Positions 32,380 to 43,011 are shown, numbered from the stretch's first letter. The stretch: 64,000 bases of DNA from Nipponacmea schrenckii (GCA_030562195.1 CM060200.1:25707023-25771022), one strand, 5' to 3'. Notes: generated by a model not told the origin, from the sequence alone. Program-made: numbers and translations.

Positions 32380-33050
32380 ATAGTCAAGAGTTCACCATAA
32401 TTAGAGTTCCATGGAATGCCTACAGTATAACGGTTGTCCTTAGAATCATAAATCAAAGACTTGTTTGTTGATTCAATTGCGTCACATTCTGATTTAGTGA
32501 GGGCCGAATGTTTCGGTTCAAGTCCAGAATTTTCAATGTTCCACATATTTCGGATCAAAGTGTCTACATCCGATTCAGTCTTGATGTAATAGGCAAAGTG
32601 GGCATAGTTTGGGCGCCTAGGGCAAAAGGGTTCCGCCGATCCTATGCACATCCATCCATAGGGAGTTAATCATACGACTGGCTCATGGGGCAAACCCGAA
32701 ATTTCCGTGATAGCGCGATGAACACCAGATACATTAAGGCCTATCAACAAGTCAACATTGTGATTCAATATTTTCGGAAATGGGATACCTTGTAGGTGTG
32801 GCGAAAACTGTGCTTGTTCGTTCCAATTAACTGTTCGAAGGTCACCAGTCCCATTGTTTACAGTGAAGGCAGTGAATGGGATACAAGTCTTATAGCCCAA
32901 AATACATACCTCTAAAGATACGAAAGTGGAATTCAGTGACGTTGATTTTCCTCCAAGAACACATACGTTCAAGTTTGCGAGTTCGCCGCACAAGCCTAAC
33001 TCTGCGGCTATATTGGCATTTATGTAGCTATCAGTAGAACAGTCGTCCAT
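32367..33050 (-). pseudogene. BEL-A aspartic protease and spacer
   Basis: 33050-32670 starts MDDCSTDSYINANIAAELGL: the usual protease active site (D-D/S-C/G-S) reads DDCST, as in several BEL/Pao proteases with DDGS or DNCS. LLIGLNVSGVHRAI is the conserved downstream block. 32651-32367 continues with IESTNKSLIYDSKDNRYTVG, the spacer leading into the RT. The two frames are separated by a stop near 32660. Confidence 0.82.
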
Positions 33051-33175
33051 GAGTGCATTGCACTGAATAACTCGAATGTAATTACGTTAAATCACTGGCA
33101 CTACTCACATAACCATAGCAGTCGATTTCCTAATCTGGGTATGGATGTGCTGAAACGAAGTCTGATCAGATTCTG

Positions 33176-34572
33176 TTAACCGGAGTTATCTTCCTGGACC
33201 TGATCATGAGTATTCAAACGAATGTCATTAGAGTTAAACTGTCTTGGGTCGCCACAACTAGAGCTATCTAAAAGTTTCCGATCAGAACTAGCATGTAACA
33301 GGAAATGATGAGTGCGCGTACAACCTTCAATAGCACACTGCTGAACCTTATTACACTTCGAACCACGATGGTCATGACCGAGGCATCGAAAACAAAGACG
33401 CTTATCCTTGGCCATAGCCCAGCGTTGACTAACTGAGAGTGATTAAAGTATGCGCAGTTATTTAACCCATATTCATGAGAATGGTTACAAACGATACACA
33501 ATTTAGGAGTGTTGGTTTTTGGAGCAAAGGTTTTCGAATTTCTACCATAACGATTTCTTGGTTGGAAAGTATTACTGGATTGCCGTGACGGGGACGATGT
33601 GAGCACCGGTTTAGAAGGAAGGTTGAAACCTTCAACCCCCTCCTGTGATTCAGTACGATAACGAACTTCTTGTGAAAGCCATTCAAACATGGTCAAAAGG
33701 GATAGTTCCTTCTTTTCATGAGCAGCCCAACGTTTGAACTGCATAACATTGTTTGTAGAAAGTTTTGACCTGGCAACGCTAAAAAACATCGAGTTTTTGT
33801 TAAACTCCTCAGTTCTGCCACTGTCTTTGAGAGATAATATACATAGCTCTAAAGTGTCAACAAATTCCTCGAATCGTTTTAGATCGCTAAAGTTAACCTG
33901 ACTCATGAATCTAATGTTATCCAAATGTATCAGAACAGCACGTCGTTCCCCACGGAATTTATCTTCTAAAAGCTTCAAGGCAGCATCGTACCCATTATCA
34001 GACGCGGAAAATCCTTCAACCGATTTCAAAGCATCACCTGTTAAGAGCTGTCTAAGGTGTAACATTTTATACGCTTTAGAAATTGAAGTCTTTTCTATGC
34101 ATTCAGTGAAGGCATCTTTGAAAACCCGATAATCCCTTTTATTACCATTAAATTTGGTGAGGCTCAAAGAGAAACTGAATCAGGGGTGAGCAAAAGTGTT
34201 TCTCGTTGCTTTGACACATTGCAAAGAATGTTGGTAGCTCGCGATAAAAGATCCGCCACATTATTATCAGCCTGCACGGCTTCTAATTCTTCTTCAAATT
34301 CAGTCTTTTGCTCACATAAATGTTCTAAAATGTTAATTACCTCTTCATTCAGTCTCAACACATTATCTACAGCTGATCGAATATTGTCGACATTTCTATC
34401 ACTAGCACACAACAGACTAGTCAGCAACAGCTTCGATTTGGTTAACCGTCTCTTCTTTCGATGTAAAGCTGCTATACTATCTGGTTCATTTTGATTCTGA
34501 TCTTCTTGACCGACTGGCTGTACCGATGAGTCGGATGTGGTCTGGATCTGAGATTCGGAATTATCCGCCATC
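33176..34572 (-). pseudogene. BEL-A gag
   Basis: Start MADNSESQIQTTSDSSVQPV at 34572, after the LTR. The segment to 34164 has a Glu/Leu-rich helical stretch. A deletion at 34167 removes about 150 bp present in BEL-B. Then SLTKFNGNKRDYRVFKDAF with MLHLRQLLTGDALKSVEGFS forms the DUF1759-like capsid part (34167-33700). CIVCNHSHEYGLNNC is the first zinc knuckle; after a frameshift near 33415 come CFRCLGHDHRGSKC and CTRTHHFLLH. Two frame breaks are visible. Confidence 0.87.
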
Positions 34573-34616
34573 TTCAATGTTAACAAAAAAACCATCATTT
34601 TTCGGAGTAAAATACA

Positions 34617-34861
34617 GCTTTGGGACGATGTTCGATAGAGACGATGTGTTAAAAATGTATGCAGTTTATTACGATTGTAGACGATTAAAATTACATGATG
34701 ATGAAACGATGGATGATACGATATGCACAGTGGGAGCCTCAAATCGGAAGTGGCAAGGTCAAGAAATGACATTCGGCAACCGGAGTAAAATCGTGCACCT
34801 TTATATTCGGAACACTTCGTCGGTGTCAATTACTCCAGTTTCCGAACGCCAGTTCTAAACA
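34617..34861 (-). repeat. BEL-A 5' LTR (right)
   Basis: Second LTR; its inner border is degraded (GCTTTGGG instead of TGTTTGGG), and the ~50-bp primer-site leader seen in BEL-B (minus strand AATGGTATTACAGAGCGTGG) is deleted. The outer border is followed by the TCTAT target duplication. Confidence 0.88.
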
Positions 34862-34866
34862 TCTAT

Positions 34867-34998
34867 CATAGTATTTTCTGGCGACATTATTTGACCATTC
34901 ACCATTTGCAAGTGAAATGTTTCTCTGGACAAAAGTTTTTTTACAAAATTTACGAACTTTGCTTTGTCCTAAATGATTTGAGCTGTTGGCACCCGTTT
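34867..34998 (-). pseudogene. Possible upstream continuation of the Copia element
   Basis: Right of the BEL-A target duplication the minus strand gives KVRKFCKKTFVQRN, then ISLANGEWSNNVARKYYD, ending at the TCTAT site. Since BEL-A appears inserted within the Copia element, this should be the Copia segment upstream of 24111. No diagnostic gag or protease motif is visible, so the assignment rests on position. Confidence 0.35.
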
Positions 34999-35218
34999 TT
35001 ATACGCCCACATGAAATGGGGGGCGTATATTGTCGTCACCCACATCTGTCCCTCCGTCCACAATTGCTCGTAAACACTCTACACGGTGTAATTCTTGACG
35101 GATTTAGATGAAACTTAATATGAGTGTTTATGATCACGCAAGGATGAACCCTATTGAAAATCAGCGAAATCGGAAAAAAATTAGTATGAGTTTGTGCTCT
35201 TGTTCTTGAATGGCTCGT
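34999..35218 (+). mobile_element. Helitron-like element, 5' part, cut by gap
   Basis: GTTTT|TATACGCCCACATGAAATGG with facing GGGGCGTATATTGTCGTCAC, then CTGTCCCTCCGTCC and one core unit (AAACACTCTACACGGTGTAA, GATGAACCCTATTGAAAATC). This is the cleanest 5' terminus in the window. The rest is in the N gap. Confidence 0.68.
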
Positions 35219-35718
35219 NNNNNNNNNNNNNNNNNNNNNNNNNNNNNNNNNNNNNNNNNNNNNNNNNNNNNNNNNNNNNNNNNNNNNNNNNNNNNNNNNN
35301 NNNNNNNNNNNNNNNNNNNNNNNNNNNNNNNNNNNNNNNNNNNNNNNNNNNNNNNNNNNNNNNNNNNNNNNNNNNNNNNNNNNNNNNNNNNNNNNNNNNN
35401 NNNNNNNNNNNNNNNNNNNNNNNNNNNNNNNNNNNNNNNNNNNNNNNNNNNNNNNNNNNNNNNNNNNNNNNNNNNNNNNNNNNNNNNNNNNNNNNNNNNN
35501 NNNNNNNNNNNNNNNNNNNNNNNNNNNNNNNNNNNNNNNNNNNNNNNNNNNNNNNNNNNNNNNNNNNNNNNNNNNNNNNNNNNNNNNNNNNNNNNNNNNN
35601 NNNNNNNNNNNNNNNNNNNNNNNNNNNNNNNNNNNNNNNNNNNNNNNNNNNNNNNNNNNNNNNNNNNNNNNNNNNNNNNNNNNNNNNNNNNNNNNNNNNN
35701 NNNNNNNNNNNNNNNNNN
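35219..35718. other. Assembly gap (500 N)
   Basis: Second placeholder gap of exactly 500 Ns. Satellite-array sequence resumes on its right, so unresolved tandem repeats probably caused it. Confidence 1.
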
Positions 35719-35733
35719 ATATGGTGATATTAA

Positions 35734-36111
35734 AGGGAAACGGTCCTCTATTTAATCGATGATTCATCTTATAGATTGTGTTTTTCTCATCTCAACCCAC
35801 CCAGCAAAATAAAAATCGATTGATTGTAAGCCGAGTTATGCCCTTAAATACACTAAATAATGTCATAGGATGTGACGTCATTTCTAGTTTAGTCGCAAAT
35901 ACCCAGACGCAACAACAAGCTCGGCTGCACGAATTAGACTGGGTATTTGCGACTAAACTAGAAATGACGTCACATCCTATGCCATTATTTAGTGTATTTA
36001 AGGGCATAACTCTGCTTACAATCAATCGATTTTTATTTTGCTGGGTGGGTTGAGACGAGAAAAACACAATCTATAAGATGAATCATCGATTAAATAGAGG
36101 ACCGTTTCCCT
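35734..36111. mobile_element. TTAA-flanked foldback element (378 bp palindrome)
   Basis: Arms 35734-35906 and 35939-36111 (173 bp each) are near-perfect inverted copies around a 32-bp spacer, starting AGGGAAACGGTCCTCTATTT. TTAA lies at 35730-35733 and 36112-36115. Removing it rejoins the satellite unit (GGTGATAT-TTAA-TGGTTTTAGAAATG). Both strands therefore show the same spurious 91-codon frame. TTAA duplication suggests mobilisation by a piggyBac-type transposase. Confidence 0.85.
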
Positions 36112-36115
36112 TTAA

Positions 36116-36517
36116 TGGTTTTAGAAATGTTATATAACATTTTACAGATATATTCCCTAAAACATTTTCATAACGTTCCATGTAAAATGATTAACAAAAG
36201 TGATTTTGTGTGGTTCTAGAAATGTTATAAAACATTTTACACATATATTCCCTAAAACATTTTTATATCATTCCATGTAAAATGATTCTCAAAGGTGATT
36301 TTGTCTGGTTCTAGAAATGTTATAAAACATATTACAAATATATTCCCTAAAACATTTTCATAACATTCCACGTAAAATGATTCTCAAAGGTGATTTTGTC
36401 TGGTTCTAGAAATGTTATAAAACATATTACAAATATATTCCCTAAAACATTTTCATAACATTCCATGTAAAATGATTAACAAAGGTGATTTTGTGTGGTT
36501 CTAGAAATGTTATAAAA
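36116..36517. repeat. 93-95 bp satellite array, left part
   Basis: About four units of GGTTCTAGAAATGTTATAAA, ACATATTACAAATATATTCC, CTAAAACATTTTCATAACAT and TCCACGTAAAATGATT. It is interrupted on the left by the foldback element and on the right by the THAP-carrying block; the array continues at 38238. Confidence 0.93.
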
Positions 36518-38237
36518 CATTGACCTTACTCATATAGGCGGGTCCATTCATATTTCCCGCCAAAACCATGGGCGCGGCCATTAGAGTATCACGTGACATG
36601 TCCGCCATTACGAGCGTGAAATTTGCCTAGCCTCGTTCCCGTTTCACGTATTAGTTAATGGCGTCAAGGCGAAATATTTTTTGTTTACATAAATTTTTCG
36701 TTGTTCAACGATCAAAGTGAAAAAGAATGGATCAAAGAAAATACACGAAGAGTGGAGGAACATCTTCAACGGCTGTACCAATAATAGGCGAAAAATCAAC
36801 CAGTGGAAGGAAATGGTGTTTGAAGTTCATCACCTTACCCACGAAGAATGTCCATGTTTGTTACCTTTCCGATTTTTATCGATGCCGTCTAATGATGAAC
36901 CAGCTCAACTCGAATGGATGAATGCTATCAATCGCAAATTTCTACCAAAGAAAATTTATGTTTGTTCTGAACATTGTATTGGAGGAGTTCCGACGCCAGA
37001 AAATCCCATTCCTAAGTTAAAGCTTGGTTACGAGGCGATTGTTACACCTGGCAGGCGCAAGTTATTGAGGCGTGATGATACAACAGGTGCGGCTGTGAAA
37101 AAACGGAAGTTATCGATAGATAGGAACGAAGAGCAGCTACCTGTTTGATTAATAACAATGATTCTTTATTATACACAGGTGTGAAGAAAGAGGACCAGGT
37201 GTTGTTTTTTTTTAATTAGTTGAGTGTAGGACTGCTTTCAATATTTTCATCTTTTAGGCCTAATTAGATATTGCAGGTCAAATATTACTTGTTCTTATGA
37301 GGCTAAGGTTAAATTTAATATTTATGTAGACGCTTTGGAATTTCTAAAAGTCTTGCCAGTAAAATATTTAGTTCTTAGATTCCTGTTCTTGCTGACAAAT
37401 TGAAATCCTTAATTATTTGGCTATTTTTGAGGGATGATTTAATTCGAGAAATTGACAATGATGCTTATTATGTAAAATATGGATAGATCAGATATTGACT
37501 TTGTTATGTATATTTTCCCACCCGCATCATTAAATAAATGCTTATTACCTTCTGTATTTCATTGCATTTGCACTAACTAGCTATCCTCATTTCTTCAGAC
37601 CTCGAAAATTATTTGTCAATTAACTATTCTTCTCAGAAAAAGAAATTATAGTGCAAAGCTAAGACTGGGATCTTGCTATTGGTGAAGACCACAATCCCTT
37701 ACAGATTTAGATTTACAGACAAATTTTTATAAGCCTTGTCAGAATGTAAGTACAAGAATATCAATAAGTGGCTTTGGTTGAGACATATGAGTGATAGGTG
37801 AAGGGAATGAAGGATTAAAATGCTTACTATTTAATTTGATAATTTATTATTTTCAACAAATCATCAAGAAAACAAATCACGAAAATTAAGTGAACTGCTT
37901 TCATTAAAATTCTTTCAATTATTCAAGTAGGGCAATCATTTTTATAAATAAAACTGGGTCACAAATGTCAAACACAAAAACTATCCAAAAATGCGATATG
38001 ACGGGTAATATCAGCACGAATTTCAATAAAACACTGTCCACGTAGACAGTCAGTAAAATAGAGTTAATTAAATATAAATTGGATCAAATATCTTGTAAAG
38101 GCTAGTGAAATGGCACAAAAATTGCGATCAGATTAGGCCTACTCGACGTGAAATTTCACTCTCGTAATGGCGGATTTCACAACAGCGCCTCTAGTGGCAG
38201 ATATTTAAACTAGGGGCGACAACTGAAAAAAACCGTC
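36518..38237 (+). mobile_element. Block with THAP-like exon and 24-bp inverted repeats inserted in the satellite array
   Basis: The array stops after AAAACATT near 36517 and resumes at TATATTCCCTAAAAC near 38238. Near the ends, 36601-36624 (TCCGCCATTACGAGCGTGAA) and 38151-38174 are inverted copies differing at one base. Between them lies a promoter-like GC-richer stretch with a TCACGTGAC box near 36588, one open exon, and about 1 kb of AT-rich noncoding sequence. I infer a degenerate DNA transposon keeping only its DNA-binding exon; a host first exon duplicated into the array is the alternative. No TSD was found. Confidence 0.5.
36717..37148 (+). CDS. THAP-like zinc-finger protein fragment
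   Basis: This 143-residue frame reads FNGCTNNRRKINQWKEMVFE, then ECPCLLPFRFLSMPSNDEP, LEWMNAINRKFLPKKIYVCS, EHCIGG and ENPIPKLKLGYEA. The spaced Cys, the FRF-MP block, the central Trp, VCSEH (C-x2-H) and the PxLxLG tail fit the C2CH architecture of THAP-related DNA-binding domains found at the N-terminus of P-element-like and ISL2EU/DDE-Tnp4-type transposases. The last position is EHC where EHF is usual. A basic tail (GRRKLLRRD, VKKRKLS) could be a nuclear signal. It stops without any catalytic domain, so it is an isolated exon or truncation. Confidence 0.55.
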   Translation: MKKNGSKKIHEEWRNIFNGCTNNRRKINQWKEMVFEVHHLTHEECPCLLPFRFLSMPSNDEPAQLEWMNAINRKFLPKKIYVCSEHCIGGVPTPENPIPKLKLGYEAIVTPGRRKLLRRDDTTGAAVKKRKLSIDRNEEQLPV

Positions 38238-39345
38238 TATATTCCCTAAAACATTTTCATAACATTCCACGTAAAATGATTCTCAAAGGTGATTTTGTCT
38301 GGTTCTAGAAATGTTATAAAACATATTACAAATATATTCCCTAAAACATTTTCATAACATTCCATGTAAAATGATTAACAAAGGTGATTTTGTGTGGTTC
38401 TAGAAATGTTATAAAACATTTTACACATATATTCCCTAAAACATTTTTAAATCATTCCACGTAAAATGATTCACAAAGGTGATTTTGTCTGGTTCTAGAA
38501 ATGTTTTAAAACATATTACACATATATTCCCTAAAACATTTTCATAACATTCCACGTAAAATGATTCACAAAGGTGATTATGTAAGGTTCTAGAAATGTT
38601 GTAAAACATTTTACAAACATATTCCCTAAAACATTTTTATAACATTCCACAAAATGATTCACGATGGTTATTTTGTATGGTTCTAGAAATGTTATAAAAC
38701 ATATTACAAATATATTCCTTAAAACATTTTTATAACATTCCACAAAATGATTCACAAAGGTTATTTTGTATGGTTCTAGAAATGTTATAAAACATTTTAC
38801 AAATATATTCCCTAAAACATTTTTATAACATTCCACAAAATGATTCACAAAGGTGATTATGTATGGTTCTAGAAATGTTATAAAACATTTTACAAATATA
38901 TTCCCTAAAACATTTTTATAACATTCCACAAAATGATTCACGATGGTTATTTTGTATGGTTCTAGAAATGTTATAAAACATATTACAAATATATTCCTTA
39001 AAACATTTTTATAACATTCCACAAAATGATTCACAAAGGTTATTTTGTATGGTTCTAGAAATGTTATAAAACATTTTACAAATATATTCCCTTAAAACAT
39101 TTTTATAACATTCCACAAAATGATTCACGATGGTTATTTTGTATGGTTCTAGAAATGTTATAAAACGTTTTACAAATATATTCCCTAAAACATTTTATAA
39201 CATTTATTGTCAGACATGTTTATAAAATGTTTTAAAATGTATCTAAAACCATACAAAATCACGCCATAAAAACCTTTTCGCACAACGTTATCGATGCTTA
39301 ATTGGAAACATTTTTATGATGTTTTTAAATGTTTTTTTGTTAGCT
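38238..39345. repeat. 93-95 bp satellite array, right part
   Basis: About eleven units, first with TCCACGTAAAATG and later with TCCACAAAATG. In the later units the period is 93 bp (31 codons), which keeps a 167-codon minus-strand frame open; I regard that as a by-product. It ends in TTTTTTGTTAGCTGGGTAAC near 39345, a terminus style often seen in interspersed elements, so the array may be the core of one. Confidence 0.93.
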
Positions 39346-39505
39346 GGGTAACCATCTGAAGATACGAGAAATATGCAAATTACTAATTTTTGGATCCCTA
39401 TTAATCCAAATGTTCTTTACTAAAATAAGAAATCAAGGTATCATATGAACCTTTAGCCAATGAAGATGATTTTGAAGAAAAATAAAGGATGCATATTAGT
39501 GAGTT

Positions 39506-39715
39506 AGTCCTCTTCGTTCCTTGCGGAGAATAGGGCTGCTACAGACGTTCTCCATCTCACTCTGTTATGAGCTGTTCTTTTTTCTTCATTCCAGGTCTTG
39601 CCAATCCTTCCTAGCTCTTTCAGTCTTATTCTTTTCAAGCTATGTAAAGGTCGTCCTTGTCTTCTATGCCTTTGGGGATTCCAGTCCAGTGCCTCTCTGG
39701 TGATGTTGTTTTGAG
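39506..39715 (-). pseudogene. LINE 3' coding end (RTE/CR1-style C-terminus)
   Basis: The minus-strand frame reads NITREALDWNPQRHRRQGRP, then LKRIRLKELGRIGKTWNEEK, RTAHNRVRWRTSVAALFSAR, NEED and a stop at about 39506. The EALDWNPQG--GRP, ELG--GKTW-E and DR--WR--V-AL pattern is the familiar C-terminal tail of several LINE reverse transcriptases. No other part of this LINE is nearby, so it is a 5'-truncated remnant, with an open frame of about 70 codons. Confidence 0.75.
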
Positions 39716-41316
39716 ATCAAAAGGATGCATATGGTACAGTTCAAAAGTAATGAACTTTCAAACGGAAGTCAGTTTTGAAAAACTTTGGCAGGACCTGGTC
39801 CAAAGACAAATTTGAAATTGAAAAATATGCCACTTGAGGACCTAGATAATTATCCAAATTATATTTTAAAACAAGTCTGAAAAAGATAGGATTAAAAATG
39901 GCGGACGAGTAGTATTTTTCCAATAATTTGCATATTTCAAGATGGCGATCAAACGGTTAGGAATTTGCATATACGGCATACATACAAAATGAAGATATTG
40001 GTGGTACTAATTCTGTGGAATAATAAAATTGCAAGTTTGTGCAAAAATGTAATCCGAAAATTCCGATTTCTATGATTTTCTACATTTTTTGGTCATTTTC
40101 GGACGTTTCCGGCTAATTTCGGAAAATGTTTTATCGGAATCTTTAATGATAATTTTTTGTCTACTCATCTACCAATTTTTGTGAAAAAATAAGACGTAAC
40201 TTTAAAAAAAACACGTGCTTTTTCATAAATCACGCACAATTAATATAGAACTAAGAATAAAATTTTTAAATATTAAAAAGCGCAATTTTGATCAAAATAT
40301 AAAGTGTTATACACCATTGGAAAGAAAAAATTACGCGTAATAAGGACATAAAAGAAATTTTGACGTATGTAAATTAGGTCACGTGACAGAGCTCTTCGAA
40401 GTTAAAAAGTGCAATTTTCAAATGGCTGTAAAACCGGAAGTTGACATTGCACAACACAAATGAAGACATCAATGGATAGATCTCGACAAGGGCAACAACT
40501 TTTGTGCAGGTCACATGGTCACCAAAGGTCAAGGTCACGATATATGAACGTTGGAAAATTAGGCACTGAGTGAAAAAAAAGAACCGGAAATGAAAGGCTA
40601 GCTAAATCGAAATTCAAAATTCGGCTTCCTAAGAATTGTTAGCAATCGATTGAAGATTTCATAGACATTAAAATTACAATTGTCCGATTAACCCCTAAGG
40701 CCCAATTTTTCACTTTACAAAAGTAAGTGGTTTAATGATGGCGACTGATCTGTTACTTCCGGTTCAATTTTTGTTAATTATAAAATCATTATGGGTTAAT
40801 AAAAAAAAAAATTCAAATATCTTTAGAATTCCGGAAGTGAAAATTCGAAGTTTAGCGACGTATGACGCCGAAACCGGAAGTGATGTCGACATTTTGAAAA
40901 CAGATTTTTCTTGACAAGAAAAATGTTTATCTAACTGCAAATTTTGATTTCGATCTAATCAAAATTGCAGAAGTTAGAAAAAGTGTTAAATCTTAAAATT
41001 CAAAAGTCAGCAACAAAAGTAAAAATTTCAAAATTTTTAAACTGCTATTCTGTAAATCTGAGTTATAAGTAGTAAATAAAAAAAGTCCGAACCAGATTGG
41101 ATAAAAAAACAAGCCGTGAGTTTAAACAAAAATAAAATTTGTGACGTTCTACGTCATTTCCGGTAAAACAAAAATGCGTCATTTTACATTTAAACAACAA
41201 CGAGCACTAGATTACGTCACAATATCACGCCAGATTGTGTAAGACATTTGCAGTTATGGCTGGGGAGCGTGACCAGAAAAAGACAAAAAAAAAAAAATAG
41301 TCATTTCGAAAACAAA
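39716..41316. repeat. AT-rich noncoding block rich in CCGGAAGT
   Basis: No protein-coding sequence was found. CCGGAAGT (either strand) occurs near 40433, 40757, 40833 and 40875, with near matches at 40583 and 41157. A GTCACGTGAC box lies near 40378. The sequence is probably an interspersed repeat, similar in style to 1-571 and 43341-43960. Confidence 0.45.
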
Positions 41317-41341
41317 GCAGTGCGTTCGAAGAACGCACTGC
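41317..41341. other. Perfect 11-bp hairpin (GAA loop)
   Basis: GCAGTGCGTTC-GAA-GAACGCACTGC sits immediately before the minisatellite and could mark a transposon terminus or simply form a cruciform. Confidence 0.8.
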
Positions 41342-41350
41342 AAAAAATAA

Positions 41351-41632
41351 AATAATCCGAACGATTACAATACGTTTTCGCCAAAGTCGAAATACGTAAT
41401 AATCCGAACGATTACAATACGTTTTCGCCAAAGTCGAAATACGTAATAATCCGAACGATTACAATACGTTTTCGCCAAAGTCGAAATACGTAATAATCCG
41501 AACGATTACAATACGTTTTCGCCAAAGTCGAAATACGTAATAATCCGAACGATTACAATACGTTTTCGCCAAAGTCGAAATACGTAATAATCCGAACGAT
41601 TACAATACGTTTTCGCCAAAGTCGAAATACGT
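41351..41632. repeat. 47-bp minisatellite, six identical units
   Basis: Each unit is AATAATCCGAACGATTACAA followed by TACGTTTTCGCCAAAGTCGA and AATACGT. The six units look identical, so the array expanded recently. A single inverted copy of the first part (ACGTAATCGTTCGGATTATT) lies at 43299-43323. Confidence 0.97.
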
Positions 41633-41874
41633 AAATAGCCCGCTTTAAGGGCAAATAATACAGATGTTGGTATGAGAGTTAATATATAAATAAATCATAA
41701 AATTCTAACAGAAAAATTGTCTTCAATTCCAATATGACATCAAAGTGTTTTAAATGGATCCTATTTTCAGTTGAAATTTAGAATTTTAATCTATTACTTA
41801 GTTAAATCCTATTTTAGGATTTTCTCTTATTGTATCTTAAGGTGATTGCTTACAAAATATTCTTTTGAAATGTA

Positions 41875-42296
41875 AGGAACCGCTTCTTAGAGACAATATC
41901 CCATTATTTGTGGCATGTTTATAGAAAATGATGTTAAAAAATTCGTTTAAGAAAATGAAAAATTCATAGAACCGAGTTAAAAACTGTGTGAGGTATGGGA
42001 TATCAAAGAGGTGCTAATGGATAAATGAAATTTATTTTATTTGGATGACACCTTTAAATATAATAGTTATATTTGTGGTGTCACGAAGACACAAAATTTT
42101 CGTTCAAGCATTATTTTGTACGTTATAAAGAAAGGCAAATTGTTGACGTCACAATAGGTTATCTGCGCATTCTTGTAAAGCGTTTATTGAAGCAGCAACC
42201 ATTGGAGAGCTTAGTAACATTATCAAAAAGGTTAATGGGAGGACAGACCTCGAAACCGAGTTGTTGCTTTATAGATATCTGCTGTACTTTAGCAGT
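41875..42296 (+). pseudogene. Relic of an unidentified protein gene (copy 1)
   Basis: In the frame with tgcatgttt...tagaaaatgatg, broken by stops, protein-like blocks appear: ENDVKKFV, ENEKFIEP, KLCEVWDIKEVLMDK, then, past a 139-bp extra segment (42031-42169), SCKAFIEAATIGEL and NIIKKVNGRTDLETELLLY. Copy 2 has the same blocks with different damage. I do not recognise the family. The blocks are charged, alpha-helical in style and probably cytosolic. Frame and intron structure are uncertain. Confidence 0.45.
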
Positions 42297-42972
42297 AGAG
42301 TTGGGTGAAGAGCCATGCTCGTCAGATGGTGATGTAACTAACAATGAAACCTCAGAACAGGGAGGCGACTCAAAACCGTTGGAATTAGATAATGGAAACC
42401 AACCATCAAATGTTCCAGAATCTGACTGTGTTGAACTGCACCCTGACGTCGATATTCCCGAGAATAGAAGCGCCACACAATATATGACCTCTACGCCACG
42501 TCAACCAGCAGTCAATGCTACAACATCAGCCCACAAGACTTCTTCAGAATTCAATTCAAATATCAGAAAAAGTGAAACAGGCAGTATTTCGTCTAGGAAT
42601 CCTTCCGTTATTTCGTCTGCAGTCGAGATTCTTACAAGCCGAGCGCCATCAACTGCCAACGAGCATCGCTGCGAATCTCGCCCAGGAGGGAAAATGGCAA
42701 GAACCAGGGTAGTAAATGGTCTTAAGTCGGCCCATCAGCTTTCAAAAGACTGTTTATTGTCCCGAGAAATAGAAAAAGCTAAGAAGAGCATTAAAGGAAC
42801 GGAAGTCAAGAAAACCAACATAAAGAGCGATGCAATGAAAGGAGAATTTAGGAACATCGAGGAGGGGAAATGTGTTCCATTTAAAACATCCGCCATACTA
42901 TCCAAGAAGGTTTCATCAAAATCCATAGTAGCATTCCCATCTACGTCAATACTACATCTGGCTTACTACTAG
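42170..42972 (+). pseudogene. Open frame of duplicated unit, acidic then basic (copy 1)
   Basis: The frame is open from before 42073; its nominal ATG lies in a 139-bp segment absent from copy 2, so that start is not credible. The homologous region covers an acidic Ser/Thr/Pro/Glu-rich part (CSSDGDVTNNETSEQGGDS, VELHPDVDIPENRS), a Ser-rich centre, and a Lys/Arg-rich part (KMARTRVVNGLKSAHQL, REIEKAKKSIKGTEVKKTNI). Against copy 2, about 37 changes alter residues and about 11 do not, near the neutral expectation, so no selection since duplication. No known domain; possibly the disordered part of the relic gene. Confidence 0.4.
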
Positions 42973-43011
42973 GACGAAATGGAACCGATTTTATCTCCTC
43001 ATCGAACTGTT

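Larger units (their letters stand above)
24117..34861 (-). mobile_element. BEL/Pao retrotransposon BEL-A with nested Gypsy and Penelope insertions
   Basis: Two ~245-bp LTRs (24117-24361 and 34617-34861; plus-strand start TGTTTGGGACGA, end CTAAACA) are flanked by a 5-bp target duplication TCTAT at 24112-24116 and 34862-34866. The internal minus-strand order is gag, protease, RT, RNase H, integrase. It contains a full Gypsy element (24722-29604) in its 3' noncoding part and a Penelope-like fragment (30292-30488) in its integrase. Many frameshifts and a deletion in gag relative to BEL-B show it is dead. Same family as BEL-B. Confidence 0.92.

Noticed and set aside
35778..36067. Two similar 91-codon frames on opposite strands
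   Set aside because: They are the same sequence read from both arms of the palindrome; no independent evidence of coding.
38531..39034. 167-codon minus-strand frame with 31-residue repeats (NHFVECYKNVLGNIFVKC)
   Set aside because: It is a by-product of a 93-bp satellite period with no stop in one frame; the period is 94-95 bp elsewhere in the same array, breaking the frame.
41351..41632. Regular 47-bp repeats as a possible CRISPR array
   Set aside because: There are no unique spacers between repeats, no cas genes, and the setting is eukaryotic.
42073..42169. ATG at 42073 as a gene start
   Set aside because: It lies in a 139-bp segment missing from unit copy 2, so it is not an ancestral start.
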